A stretch of DNA of 64,000 bases, taken from contig JAKOVD010000049.1 in assembly GCA_029782215.1 (NCBI GenBank), forward strand, positions 1-64,000, read 5' to 3'. Shown one piece after another: positions 35,439-44,870 of this stretch. Both the position numbers and the translations under genes were made by a program. The notes below the pieces were generated by a model, which saw nothing but the letters and a program-made list of their open reading frames with translations, made no database searches and was not told the DNA's origin. Positions within the stretch are counted from its first letter, which is position 1; each line of letters starts with the position of its first letter. The stretch is from Chloroflexota bacterium (GTDB lineage Bacteria; Chloroflexota; Anaerolineae; J102).

Positions 35439-38400
35439 TCGGACGGCGCCATATCCTGCAGAGCATCGATTGCCGCTGCCATTTCCGCCACCGTGGGATA
35501 GTCGAAGATCGTCCACAAAGGCACATGCACATCGAAGACGATGCGCGTCCGGGCGACAATCGCAGCGGCGCTTAGGGAATGTCCGCCCAGATCAAAGAAG
35601 TTCTGATCGATGCTGAGTGCGTCGTGGTGGAGGACTTCACGCCAGATCGCCAGAAGCACGGCCTCGGTATCGGTGCGGGGCACCCCCAGTTCGCCGTCCG
35701 CAGGACCGGTCAAGGCGCCGACAGAGGCCGGGTCAGGCAACAAGGCGCGGTTCACCTTGCCATTCGCCGTACGCGGCAGCTCCGGCAGAATGGCAGCCGC
35801 CGCAGGCACCATGACCGCAGGGAGGCGCTGGCGCAGGTAGCTCCAGACGGCAGCGACATCGAGCTCGATCTGTGCCGGCGCCTCCCCTGCGCTCCGAGAA
35901 GCGCCGGCAGCCAGGGGGACGACAAACGCAGCCAGGTAGGACCCGGCGTCTTCATCCTGGCGGACGTCCACATAACAGTCACCCACGGCCGGATGGGCTG
36001 CGATTGTCGCCGCCACCTCGGCTGGCTCGATGCGTACGCCCCGAATCTTCACCTGGTCGTCCTGTCGTCCCAAGAAGTCGAGAACGCCATCCGGCCGCAA
36101 CCGGCCCCTGTCGCCCGTGCGGTAGAGCATGTCATCGGGGTCGTGGCCGCATGGATTGGAAACGAAGCGTGACCGCGTCTCCCCAGGAGCATTCAGATAG
36201 CCTTGGGTGCGGAACGGCGTGCGGATGGCAATCTCGCCAGGTTCACCGATCCCGCAGAGCCTGAGGGAGAGGCCGAGTACAAGCGCCTGCGTGTTGGGCA
36301 GCGCTCGTCCGAGCGGCTGGATGCCCGGGCGGATCTCATCGGGAACCACATAAAAACACTTGACCATGGTCGTTTCCGTGGGTCCGTAGAGATTGACGAT
36401 CGCCGGGGGCCTCCTATCCGGGGCGCGTTGGGTGAAGAGGTGCCGCCATTGGTCGACGAGTGCGGAAGTCAACGGCTCTCCAGCCATGAAGACCCAGCGG
36501 AGCGAGGGCAGCCTCACCCCGGCCGGGACTTCGCGCACCCAGAGCCCGGCCAGCGTCGGCACCACATGGAGGACGGTGACGCCCTCGCTTTCAAGCCACG
36601 GAAGAGCCATGCCGCTTGCGATACTGGCATCATGGTCGGGCAGGCAGAGGATGGCGCCGCTGGTCAAAGGCAGAAACACATCGCGCAGCAAGGGATCGAA
36701 TGACAGGTTCGTTGTCTGAGCTATCCGGTCCTCCGGCCCGATGGCGAAGGTCTCTCTTTGCCACTCCAGAAAGTGGCTCAGGCCCTTGTGGTTGCCGCGG
36801 ATGCCCTTGGGTTCGGCGGTCGTGCCTGAGGTGAAGAAGACATAGGCGGCGTCATTGCCCTCGAGGACCGGCAGTGATACGCCGGGCGACTTGCCCGCAG
36901 GCTCAAGCACCGCCCCGGTATCGGGGTCAACGCCGAGGCGGCAGGGCGCTTCCACGCCGGCGCCAATCGCCGCCATGCCGGAGGGTGCGCGTTCGCTGTC
37001 GTGCTCCAGGGTGACCAGGCAGCGGGCATCGGAGATGGCCATCATCCGCTGCTTTCGCCAGGGGGGCAGGTCAGGATCCAACGTGAGCACCACTCCTCCT
37101 GCCCGGAGAACGCCCAACATGGTGGCGATGAGGCCGAAGCTGCGAGCGCCCTTGACGGCGACAGTCTCGCCACGACGAACGCCGGCGCTCACCAGCGCTT
37201 GCGCAATGGCATGGCTGCAGACATCAAGCTCGGCATAGCACCAGGAGTGTCCGCGCTGCCGTACCGCGGGAGCCTGCGGCTTCTGGCGAGCCCACTCCTG
37301 GAAGATCTCGATCACGGTGGGGAACCGCGGCTCATCGAGCGTTTCCGCCAGATTGGGCAGCACCTGCCGGGCTGCTGGGGTGACCAGCGAATAGTCCGTG
37401 ACCGGGCGGGCCGGATCCGCTGCCACCTGTTCCAGCAGCATCACGTACTGCGCCAGCAGCTCCGCGGCCTGCGCCTGGTCAAAAAGCCCAGGATGGCACA
37501 CCAGCCGCAGTCGAAGCTGATCGCGCCACGGCCGGAGATAGAGCGTCACGTCCGCTTTCGGATACTCAGCCGGGATGGGCACCTCGGACACGACGAGACC
37601 GGGAAGGTCGGGTTCGGAGGCGGCCGCAAACACAGCGTTGAAGGTCACCCGGTACACCTGCGCCAACCCGGAGCGACGGCTGGATGCGATCTCAGGGATG
37701 ATCTGCTCAAGGGGAATATCCTGGTTGCTGAGAGCATCCTGGGTTGAACGCCAGACGCGTTCCAGGACCTCGACGAAGCTGAGGCTTCCCGTACCGTCGC
37801 CGGCTCTGGACATCTCGGTGCGCACGACCACCGAATTGAGATAGCAGCCCAACAAGGGGTCGAAGTCGGTGAGGGGACGCGTGGCGACCGGAACGCCGAC
37901 GGCGATATCGGTCTGCCCGGTGTACCTCATGACCAGCGTCTTGAGGACGGCAAGGAGCAGCGCAAACCGTGTGACGCGGAATCGGTGCGCAAGCACTGCC
38001 AGGTTGTCGGCCAGGTCGGGGCTGATGGCTGCCTGGCACACGTTCCCCGAGGATGGGAGACGTTCAAGCACGGCCGGCTCACCGGGAAAATGCAGGGGTG
38101 CAAGGCCCGTAAGCTGGCGGCGCCAGAAATCGAACTGGGATTTGGCGCTTTGGGCTGTGGCAAACCGGCGCTGCTGGCGTGCATAATCCGCATACTGGCG
38201 GCGGAGCGCTGGCAGCGGCGAAGTCCTGCCCGTCATGAAAGCTGCGTAGAGGGCGGACAGCTCGCGCCAGAATACGTCAATGGACCAGTGATCTGCGGCA
38301 ACATGGTGGAAGGTGGCGACGAGGTGATGGTCCTCGTCGTCGATGCGCAGGAGAACGCAGCGCAGCATCCGATCGCGCCGCAAATCAAAGGGCAACCGCC

Positions 38401-38752
38401 AGGCTGCGTCCACCAGCCGGGTCAGTGCCTGCGTCTCATCCTCGGAACCTGCCACAGCGCGCACATCGACGAGCGGCACATCCAGGCCAGTAAAGGGCTG
38501 GACGAACTGCAGGGGCTCGCCGTCGTCTCCAGCCTCGATCGTCGTGCGGAGGACCTGGTGCCGTTCGACAAGGGCCGCAAGGGCTGCCCGCAGGGCCGCA
38601 ACGTTGAGCGGTCCCTGGATGCGTACGTGCTGGGCGAGGTTGTATTCGGGGCTCTCAGGCGACAGCTCGTGAAGCAGCCAGAACCGCTGCTGCGCAAAGG
38701 AGAGAGGCTGCCCCCCTTGCAGATCAGCGCCAGCCTGGTGCAGCGACGCCAT
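35435..38752 (-). CDS. Nonribosomal peptide synthetase, C-A-PCP
   Basis: A 1105-residue single module. The start at ATG 38752 is chosen from the TGATG overlap with the upstream NRPS stop. The condensation domain (about 15-440) carries FHHVAADHWS (HH149-150, D154; HHxxxDH rather than HHxxxDG). The adenylation domain (about 460-985) has A3 YVFFTSGTTAEPKGI, A4 FDPLLRDVFLPL, A5 VNLYGPTET and A10 TANGKVNR. The carrier ends the protein, with FDLGGHSLSA and Ser1059 for phosphopantetheine. Read by eye, the ten-residue pocket is D-P-R-H-F-A-L-M-V-K, which I cannot assign. There is no TE; the Ala98 TE-like protein follows immediately. Confidence 0.93.
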   Translation of the reverse strand: MASLHQAGADLQGGQPLSFAQQRFWLLHELSPESPEYNLAQHVRIQGPLNVAALRAALAALVERHQVLRTTIEAGDDGEPLQFVQPFTGLDVPLVDVRAVAGSEDETQALTRLVDAAWRLPFDLRRDRMLRCVLLRIDDEDHHLVATFHHVAADHWSIDVFWRELSALYAAFMTGRTSPLPALRRQYADYARQQRRFATAQSAKSQFDFWRRQLTGLAPLHFPGEPAVLERLPSSGNVCQAAISPDLADNLAVLAHRFRVTRFALLLAVLKTLVMRYTGQTDIAVGVPVATRPLTDFDPLLGCYLNSVVVRTEMSRAGDGTGSLSFVEVLERVWRSTQDALSNQDIPLEQIIPEIASSRRSGLAQVYRVTFNAVFAAASEPDLPGLVVSEVPIPAEYPKADVTLYLRPWRDQLRLRLVCHPGLFDQAQAAELLAQYVMLLEQVAADPARPVTDYSLVTPAARQVLPNLAETLDEPRFPTVIEIFQEWARQKPQAPAVRQRGHSWCYAELDVCSHAIAQALVSAGVRRGETVAVKGARSFGLIATMLGVLRAGGVVLTLDPDLPPWRKQRMMAISDARCLVTLEHDSERAPSGMAAIGAGVEAPCRLGVDPDTGAVLEPAGKSPGVSLPVLEGNDAAYVFFTSGTTAEPKGIRGNHKGLSHFLEWQRETFAIGPEDRIAQTTNLSFDPLLRDVFLPLTSGAILCLPDHDASIASGMALPWLESEGVTVLHVVPTLAGLWVREVPAGVRLPSLRWVFMAGEPLTSALVDQWRHLFTQRAPDRRPPAIVNLYGPTETTMVKCFYVVPDEIRPGIQPLGRALPNTQALVLGLSLRLCGIGEPGEIAIRTPFRTQGYLNAPGETRSRFVSNPCGHDPDDMLYRTGDRGRLRPDGVLDFLGRQDDQVKIRGVRIEPAEVAATIAAHPAVGDCYVDVRQDEDAGSYLAAFVVPLAAGASRSAGEAPAQIELDVAAVWSYLRQRLPAVMVPAAAAILPELPRTANGKVNRALLPDPASVGALTGPADGELGVPRTDTEAVLLAIWREVLHHDALSIDQNFFDLGGHSLSAAAIVARTRIVFDVHVPLWTIFDYPTVAEMAAAIDALQDMAPSE

Positions 38753-41700
38753 CAGGAGCGCTCCACCGCCCCAGCGCGGCGTTGGGCCGCATCCAGGGCC
38801 TGGGCCAAGGCTGCTGCGTTGCCGGCGACCTCGCCCCCCAGGTAGGTGCGGTGAACCCCGGCCAAAGGAATGAGGGTGAGATGTCCCCTCACAATGCCGC
38901 GCCATGCCTCTGCACGCCCGCGCTCGATCAAGTCCTGGGTCATCAGCAGGGTGACATCGCCCTCATAGGGTTCGGGAGCGTAGGTGCGGAGGAGTGTCAT
39001 GTAGTCGAGGCGCGCGCTTCGCTGCGCCTGTTGGCGGCGCTGCTTGTCTGAGAGCGGCAGCAGGGCAACGGCGGTGTGGCTGGCCATCGTTTTCAGGCGC
39101 GGCAGGCGCTCAGAGGCCGGTAGCGATCGCAACTGGATAAAGCGGCTGCGAACGGCACGCTGCACCCTGGCGGGGGCGCTCACCTGTTCGGCGGTGCCCG
39201 AAACCACGGCATTGAGCAAGAGCACTTCAACCGCTTCGCCCGGCACGGCCAGTTGGCGGGCCATTTCCAACGCGACCTTGGCGCCGATACACTCCCCGGC
39301 CAGGAAGTAGGGACCGTGGGGCTGGACGGATCGCATTTCCGCTGCGTAGGCGGCTGCCATCTGCACGACGGAGGCGAAACCGAACTCCGCACCCCCGGCC
39401 GTCTGGGCCTGGAATCCATACACAGGCTGGTCAGGTCCCAATCTGTGCAGGAGATTGGCGTAGACGTGCAGATACTCCGATTCGCCGCCGCCACCGCCGG
39501 GGAGGAAGAAGAGCGGGGGCCGGCTGCCAAGAGGCTGGAGGATCAGGAGGTGCGCGAAGTGTCCCGCCGTTTCACTCCTGGGAGCGCCCTCGTCGAGCCA
39601 GGCGGCGATACTGGCGATGGTCGGGTGCTCGAACAGAGCGCGCAGCGGAATCTCGGTGGCGAATTCCTGGCGCAGGCGGTAGACAAGCTGGGCGGCAAGC
39701 AGTGACTGGCCGCCCAACTCAAAGAAGTCCGCATGCGTGTCTGCCACGTTGACCCCCAGCAGCGCCGTCCAGATAGCTGCCACCCGTCTTTCGGTCTCGG
39801 TGACAGGGGCCGGCAGGGCATCAGGCTGCGCGTCGTGCTGCGGCTCCTGGCGGGGGACGGGCAGCTTTTTGCGATCGATCTTGCCCGTTGGCGTTTTGGG
39901 GAGTTCGTCCAGAACCGCAAGCGTCGCCGGGACCATGTAGGCCGGCCGTCTCTGGCGCAGGGTGCGAAGCACAGCGCTCGCGGACAGCGTCGATCCCGGC
40001 CTGCACGTGATGTAGGCGGCGAGCTGCTTGTCGCGATCATCGGTATCGCAGGCCACCACGATGGCTTCCTGCACCCCGGGCTGCTCCAACAGCGCCGCTT
40101 CGATGTCGCCCAATTCGATGCGCATGCCGCGGATCTTTACCTGGAAGTCGGCGCGTCCCTGGAACTCGATGCTGCCGTCGGCGAGGTAGCGGGCCACGTC
40201 ACCCGTGCGATACAACCGCGCTCCCGGCATCGGGGAAAAGGGGTCGGGCAGAAAGGACTCGGCCGTGCGGCGAGGGGCGTTCAAATAGCCGCGCCCGACG
40301 CCGGCGCCGCCCACGTAGATCTCCCCGAGCACCCCAACGGACGTAGGCTGCATGTGGCGATCAAGGATGTAGATCTGCGTATTGGCGATGGGCCGGCCGA
40401 TGGGCACCGCAGTCACACCCTCGCCGGGAGGCGACGCCATGTCGTGGTGGGTGACGTCGTCCGAGCACTCCGTGGGGCCGTAGGCGTTGAGCTGGCGCAG
40501 GCCGGGATAGGCGCGGAACCAGTCGCGACTGAGCTGCGGGGGCAGGGCTTCACCCGTGGCAATCAACCAGCGCAGCCTGCGGAGCGCCGGTGGCTGCGGC
40601 AGCGCCAGCGCGTGCTCGAGCATGGCTCTCATCATCGAGGGGACCGACTCGAAGACGGTCACTCCGGCCGCGTCGATCCCGTCTGGCAGAGCCGTGGGGT
40701 CGAAGGCGACCTCGTCGGGGAAGATGTGGACGCAGCCGCCGGTGAGCAGTGCCACGAGAAACTGCCACACCGAGATGTCGAAGATCTGCGGCGCCGTCTG
40801 GGCCAGGACATCGGCTTCGGTCAGGCCCAGGTCGCGCACCTTGGCCCAGAGGTGATTGAGCATGCCACGATGCTCGATCATCGCTCCCTTGGGAGTGCCC
40901 GTCGACCCCGATGTGAAGATGACGTAGGCGAGATGCCTGGGACCGACGCTGGCATCCAGGTTGGCGTCGCCGGCTTCCGCCGCCAGCAGGTGCTCGAGGG
41001 CGAGCAAGGACGCCGGCTGCGGGCCGGATTCCACCACCACTTCCTGGGCGAGGGCCGCGTGGGGATGGGAAGCGAGAATGGCGGCCGGATGGCTCTGGGC
41101 CACGATTTGGCGCAGACGGGCTGCTGGTGAACGGGGATCGAGGGGAAGATAGACACCCCCCAACTTGAAGATGGCCAGCATGGCCGTCAGAAAGTGGGCG
41201 TCACGGTCGGCAAGGAGGGCAATGATCGGCTGGCGCGCCTTGGGGTCCGTCCAGCCCGGTTCGCTCGCCGGCAGCGCCTGCTGGATCGCCCGCGCCAGGC
41301 GATTTGCACGTGCGTTCAGCTCGGCGTACGTCAGCACGCTGCCGGCGTCGCGCACCGCAGCGGCGTGAGGCGACCGCCGCACCTGGTCCTCGAACACCTG
41401 GTGGAAGCAGCGCTCCAGGTCAAAGGGCGCCGCCGTCTCGTTCCACCGGCAGGTGATCCGCTGGCGTTCCTCCTCGGTCAGCAGGGGAAGGCCGGAAAGC
41501 CCCCTATCCGGCTCGGCGACGGCCGTTTTGAGGAGGGTGCGTACATGCTCGAGAAAGGCGTCCACCGTGGCGGCGTCGTAGACGTCGGCCATATAGCGGA
41601 CGTTGATGCGCTGGCCCCCCTCCTCGGGCCAGCCGGCAATGAGCATCTCGTACTCGGCCGTGCCCTTGCTGACCGTCAGGGGCTGCCATTCCACGCCCGG

Positions 41701-42915
41701 CATGGCGAGGCGAGTGCTTGGTGCGGCCACAAAGTCGAACATCACCTGTACGATCGGGTCGACCGTGGGTCCCCTGTCGGGGCGCAGTTCGGCCACAAGA
41801 CGTTCAAAGGGAATATCCTGGTTGGCGAAGGCGTCAATCGCCAGGGTTCTGACCCTCCGCAGCAGTTCGCGGAACGAGGGGTCCCCATGGGTATCGACGC
41901 GGAAGACCAGCACATTGATGAAGGCGCCCAGGAGGTTCTCGACCTCGACGCGGTTGCGGCCGGCCGTGAGCACACCCGCAACCAGATCGTCCTGGTGTGT
42001 ATGGCGCTGGAAGACGGCGAACAAGGCCGTTGCCAGGACCATGAACACGGTGGCTCCCTCTTCGCGCCCCAACGCCTGCACCTGTGCCATCAGTTCAGCC
42101 GGCAGCAAGATGCTGGCGTTGGCGCCGCGCCGCGTCCGCAGGGCGGGACGAGGGGTCCCGGTGGGCAGCCGCAAGGGCGGCAGGAACCCGGCCAGACGGT
42201 CTCGCCAGTAATCCAACTGGCTGGTGAAGCCTGCCGTGGTCTCTTGCCGCCTTTGCCATACGGCGAAGTCGGCATACTGAATCGGCAGCTCGGCCCATGC
42301 GAGCTCACGCCCCTGGCGGAAGGCGTCGTACAGGGCATAGAGCTCGCGGCGCATGATCCCCGACGACCAGGCATCGGTGGCGATGTGATGATGCACCTCG
42401 CAGAAGACGTGGTCGTTGTCGCCGAGCACAAAGAGCTTCACCCGGACGCTGATCTCTTGCGACAGATCGAAGCGTTTCCTGGCCTCTTCCACGAGCAGCG
42501 GCTGCACGGCGGCTTCGGCATCGGGAAGGTCGCGGAGATCGATCACGGGCAGATCGAACTGCCACTCACGGCAGACGCTCTGCACGGGATGGCCGGCCGC
42601 ATCCTGGCTGTAGAGAGTGCGCAGGATCTCGTGGCGGGCAATGACCGCTTGAAAGGCGCGGCGCAGCGCCTGGACGTCCAGAGGGCCGCGAACCCGCGCC
42701 GCGCTCACATTGTTGTAGAGCGGCGTTTCCGATTCCAGCTCATGGACAAACCAGAACCGCTCCTGGGTGTAGGACAACGGCGCCGGGCCGTCGCCCTCCC
42801 GCCTGGGAATGCCAAAGTCCTGCAGGGCCCCGCCACCCAACGCCTGCAGCCGCAGCTCGAGCAAGCGGCGCTTCGCCGGCGAAAGGTTGGCGATTCGATC
42901 GTCAAGTTCGGTCAT
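38752..42915 (-). CDS. Nonribosomal peptide synthetase, C-A-PCP-TE
   Basis: A 1387-residue protein. The N-terminus has a short helix (RIANLSPAKRRLLELRLQ). C domain about 45-490 with HHHIATDAWS at 175-184; A domain about 500-1000 with A3 YVIFTSGSTGTPKGA near 665, A5 LNAYGPTEC and A10 PTGKIDRKK; carrier with FELGGQSLLA and Ser1071; thioesterase about 1110-1387 beginning PLFFLPGGGGGESEY. Its nucleophile elbow is FLAGECIGAK with Cys1209 in place of Ser, and a His in PLAGVHRTYLG. The A-domain pocket read by eye is D-I-W-E-I-T-A-D-D-K; the three acidic residues suggest a basic amino acid. It starts 13 bp inside the upstream A-PCP gene. A release domain in a gene followed by another module raises the question of module order. 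Confidence 0.94.
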   Translation of the reverse strand: MTELDDRIANLSPAKRRLLELRLQALGGGALQDFGIPRREGDGPAPLSYTQERFWFVHELESETPLYNNVSAARVRGPLDVQALRRAFQAVIARHEILRTLYSQDAAGHPVQSVCREWQFDLPVIDLRDLPDAEAAVQPLLVEEARKRFDLSQEISVRVKLFVLGDNDHVFCEVHHHIATDAWSSGIMRRELYALYDAFRQGRELAWAELPIQYADFAVWQRRQETTAGFTSQLDYWRDRLAGFLPPLRLPTGTPRPALRTRRGANASILLPAELMAQVQALGREEGATVFMVLATALFAVFQRHTHQDDLVAGVLTAGRNRVEVENLLGAFINVLVFRVDTHGDPSFRELLRRVRTLAIDAFANQDIPFERLVAELRPDRGPTVDPIVQVMFDFVAAPSTRLAMPGVEWQPLTVSKGTAEYEMLIAGWPEEGGQRINVRYMADVYDAATVDAFLEHVRTLLKTAVAEPDRGLSGLPLLTEEERQRITCRWNETAAPFDLERCFHQVFEDQVRRSPHAAAVRDAGSVLTYAELNARANRLARAIQQALPASEPGWTDPKARQPIIALLADRDAHFLTAMLAIFKLGGVYLPLDPRSPAARLRQIVAQSHPAAILASHPHAALAQEVVVESGPQPASLLALEHLLAAEAGDANLDASVGPRHLAYVIFTSGSTGTPKGAMIEHRGMLNHLWAKVRDLGLTEADVLAQTAPQIFDISVWQFLVALLTGGCVHIFPDEVAFDPTALPDGIDAAGVTVFESVPSMMRAMLEHALALPQPPALRRLRWLIATGEALPPQLSRDWFRAYPGLRQLNAYGPTECSDDVTHHDMASPPGEGVTAVPIGRPIANTQIYILDRHMQPTSVGVLGEIYVGGAGVGRGYLNAPRRTAESFLPDPFSPMPGARLYRTGDVARYLADGSIEFQGRADFQVKIRGMRIELGDIEAALLEQPGVQEAIVVACDTDDRDKQLAAYITCRPGSTLSASAVLRTLRQRRPAYMVPATLAVLDELPKTPTGKIDRKKLPVPRQEPQHDAQPDALPAPVTETERRVAAIWTALLGVNVADTHADFFELGGQSLLAAQLVYRLRQEFATEIPLRALFEHPTIASIAAWLDEGAPRSETAGHFAHLLILQPLGSRPPLFFLPGGGGGESEYLHVYANLLHRLGPDQPVYGFQAQTAGGAEFGFASVVQMAAAYAAEMRSVQPHGPYFLAGECIGAKVALEMARQLAVPGEAVEVLLLNAVVSGTAEQVSAPARVQRAVRSRFIQLRSLPASERLPRLKTMASHTAVALLPLSDKQRRQQAQRSARLDYMTLLRTYAPEPYEGDVTLLMTQDLIERGRAEAWRGIVRGHLTLIPLAGVHRTYLGGEVAGNAAALAQALDAAQRRAGAVERS

Positions 42916-44851
42916 GTTTGGGGCGCGTCCTCGTGGCTTGTGTCAAGATGCCAAGCTGTTCCATGACCCGTTCATCGGAGAGGTTCTCGATATCAGCCAA
43001 CACAGACTCCAGCACCGTCGCGTTCATACCCGCAGACATCTGGGAATCGATGTAGGAGGCCATACGGCGGACCGTTTCCGACTGGAGCAAAACCGACGCC
43101 GCCAGGTTGGCATTGCATGACCGGGCCACCCGGGAGGCGATCTGCGCCGCTATGAGGGAATTGCCGCCGAGATCGAGGAACTTATCGTCTACGCCGACGC
43201 GGTCGAGCCCGAGCACTGCGATCCAGATGGCCGCCACCACTGATTCAGTCGCGGTCCTTGGGGCAGTGTAGGGCACATCGAGTTCTGGCCGGACGGCAGG
43301 CGGCAGAGGAAGCGCAACCAAGCCCCTCCTGTCTATCTTGCCATTCGCAGTGCGCGGCAGGGCTGCCAAAATGACATAGAAGTCAGGCATCATAAAGCCG
43401 GGCAGCTTGGTGGATAGCGCCTCCCTCATCTCGCTTGGGGAGGGGCCAGGCAGTTGAAACGGCTCCATGTAGGCAACCAACCGCGTTTCGCCTCCAGATG
43501 TCTGCCGCGAGACGACAGCAGCTTGCCGAATGCCAGCATGCTTCCGCAACTGCAGTTCCACAGCACCCAGTTCCACGGTGTAGCCCCGCACCTTCACCCG
43601 TTCATCGCGACGACCATGGAATTCAAGGATCTGTCCGCCACTGCCGTCGTCACGGAGACACACCAAATCCCCCGTACGAAACCAGTACTCGCTGGGTTGG
43701 TCAGGGTCTGTCTGGAATGCACGCGCTGTCAGTTCGGGCTGCCCCCAGTAGGCGGTGGAGAGGTAGCGGCTGCGCACCGCCAATTCGCCAATCTCGCCTG
43801 ATGAAACCTTTGCTCCTGCTGCGTCCGAGACTGCTATGTGCATCTCAGGAACGACGTAGCCAACCGGCAACACCTCGTCGGGAGGGGGATTGTAAGGGTC
43901 ATAGAGAATGCGAGCCACCAGGCCCGTTTCCGAAGAGGAAAGACGGCTGGCGATCCTGCACCCTGGCAGCACGTGGCGTTGGCTGCGAACCAGGTCATCA
44001 CGACACAGGCGGCCAGAGGGTGTCAGCAAACGCAGCGTGGGGAATACCATGTCAGCAGGCAAGGCATCAAGCCACTGCCGGTAGAAGTCCAGTGGCAGAT
44101 GCAGGCAGGTCAGGCCTTCGGCATTGATCCAGCCGGCCAACTGATCGAGTCCCTGACCGCTGAAGTCATAAAGACAAAGCCCAGCGCCATTGAGTAGACC
44201 GCCAAACATGTCCGTGGATCCGGCGGACGAGGCGACGCCAAATATCAGGGCAACGCGATCATCCGGCCCTATTTCCTGGTCCTGTGCATCCCTCCATGCG
44301 CGATAGAGGATACATCGCTGGCTGCGTATGACTCCCTTTGGCTCACCCGTCGTGCCGGTGGTGAAAGTGATCGCGGCCGGTGCGTCGGGACTGCTGCTAT
44401 GGCAAGAGCTGGCTGCGCCGTTGCCGCGAGCAGACTCCAAGTTGACCAGGGCGCATCCAACTTGAGCGGCGAGCGACTCAGCCAGTGCAAGGTGTTCGCG
44501 GTCACAGAGCAGGACTGAGGGTTGAAGCTGGTACAGTGCATTCTGCAATTCGTGGGGTGGCAGGGCATGGGAGAGGACAACATAGCACTTGCCCGCTTTC
44601 AGAATGCCAAAAATGCCTGTGACTAGCGGCAAGTTGTGTCCACAGATGAGCGGCACCGGCTCGTCGGGCCGATTGCTCACCGCCGTCAGGGTTGCGGCAA
44701 TCCGCTCAGATGCGGAGTCCAACTGCGCATAGCTGAGAGACTGGCCTCGATCACGCACGGCGGTGCGTTCGCCGAAGGCCGTGACTACCCTGTCAAGACG
44801 GTCCACCAATGCGCCCTCGATCTCCGATTTGTCAAAAAGTAGCGGCATCAT
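42902..44851 (-). CDS. NRPS starter protein A-PCP with unusual adenylation domain
   Basis: About 649 residues. The start is placed at the ATG-ATG at 44851, 20 bp after the permease gene, with GGGAG next to it; the frame extends upstream to 44944 without support. The adenylation domain has A3 ITFTTGTTGEPKGVI, a core GDLVCLRDDG and A10 TANGKIDRRG. The A4 motif that should read F-D-x-S is instead FGVASSAGSTDMFGG, and alignment puts Ser where Asp235 binds the alpha-amino group. A5 is SRLSSSETG instead of N-x-Y-G-P-T-E. Loss of Asp235 is known from domains that activate aryl, keto, beta-amino or other non-alpha-amino acids. The carrier has LDLGGNSLIA with Ser565. There is no condensation domain, so it is probably a loading module. 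Confidence 0.9.
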   Translation of the reverse strand: MMPLLFDKSEIEGALVDRLDRVVTAFGERTAVRDRGQSLSYAQLDSASERIAATLTAVSNRPDEPVPLICGHNLPLVTGIFGILKAGKCYVVLSHALPPHELQNALYQLQPSVLLCDREHLALAESLAAQVGCALVNLESARGNGAASSCHSSSPDAPAAITFTTGTTGEPKGVIRSQRCILYRAWRDAQDQEIGPDDRVALIFGVASSAGSTDMFGGLLNGAGLCLYDFSGQGLDQLAGWINAEGLTCLHLPLDFYRQWLDALPADMVFPTLRLLTPSGRLCRDDLVRSQRHVLPGCRIASRLSSSETGLVARILYDPYNPPPDEVLPVGYVVPEMHIAVSDAAGAKVSSGEIGELAVRSRYLSTAYWGQPELTARAFQTDPDQPSEYWFRTGDLVCLRDDGSGGQILEFHGRRDERVKVRGYTVELGAVELQLRKHAGIRQAAVVSRQTSGGETRLVAYMEPFQLPGPSPSEMREALSTKLPGFMMPDFYVILAALPRTANGKIDRRGLVALPLPPAVRPELDVPYTAPRTATESVVAAIWIAVLGLDRVGVDDKFLDLGGNSLIAAQIASRVARSCNANLAASVLLQSETVRRMASYIDSQMSAGMNATVLESVLADIENLSDERVMEQLGILTQATRTRPKHDRT

Positions 44852-44870
44852 CTCCCAGTTCTCACGTGGT

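Noticed and set aside
41194..42966. A 590-residue plus-strand frame
   Set aside because: It is antisense to the C-A-PCP-TE gene, whose motifs are clear.
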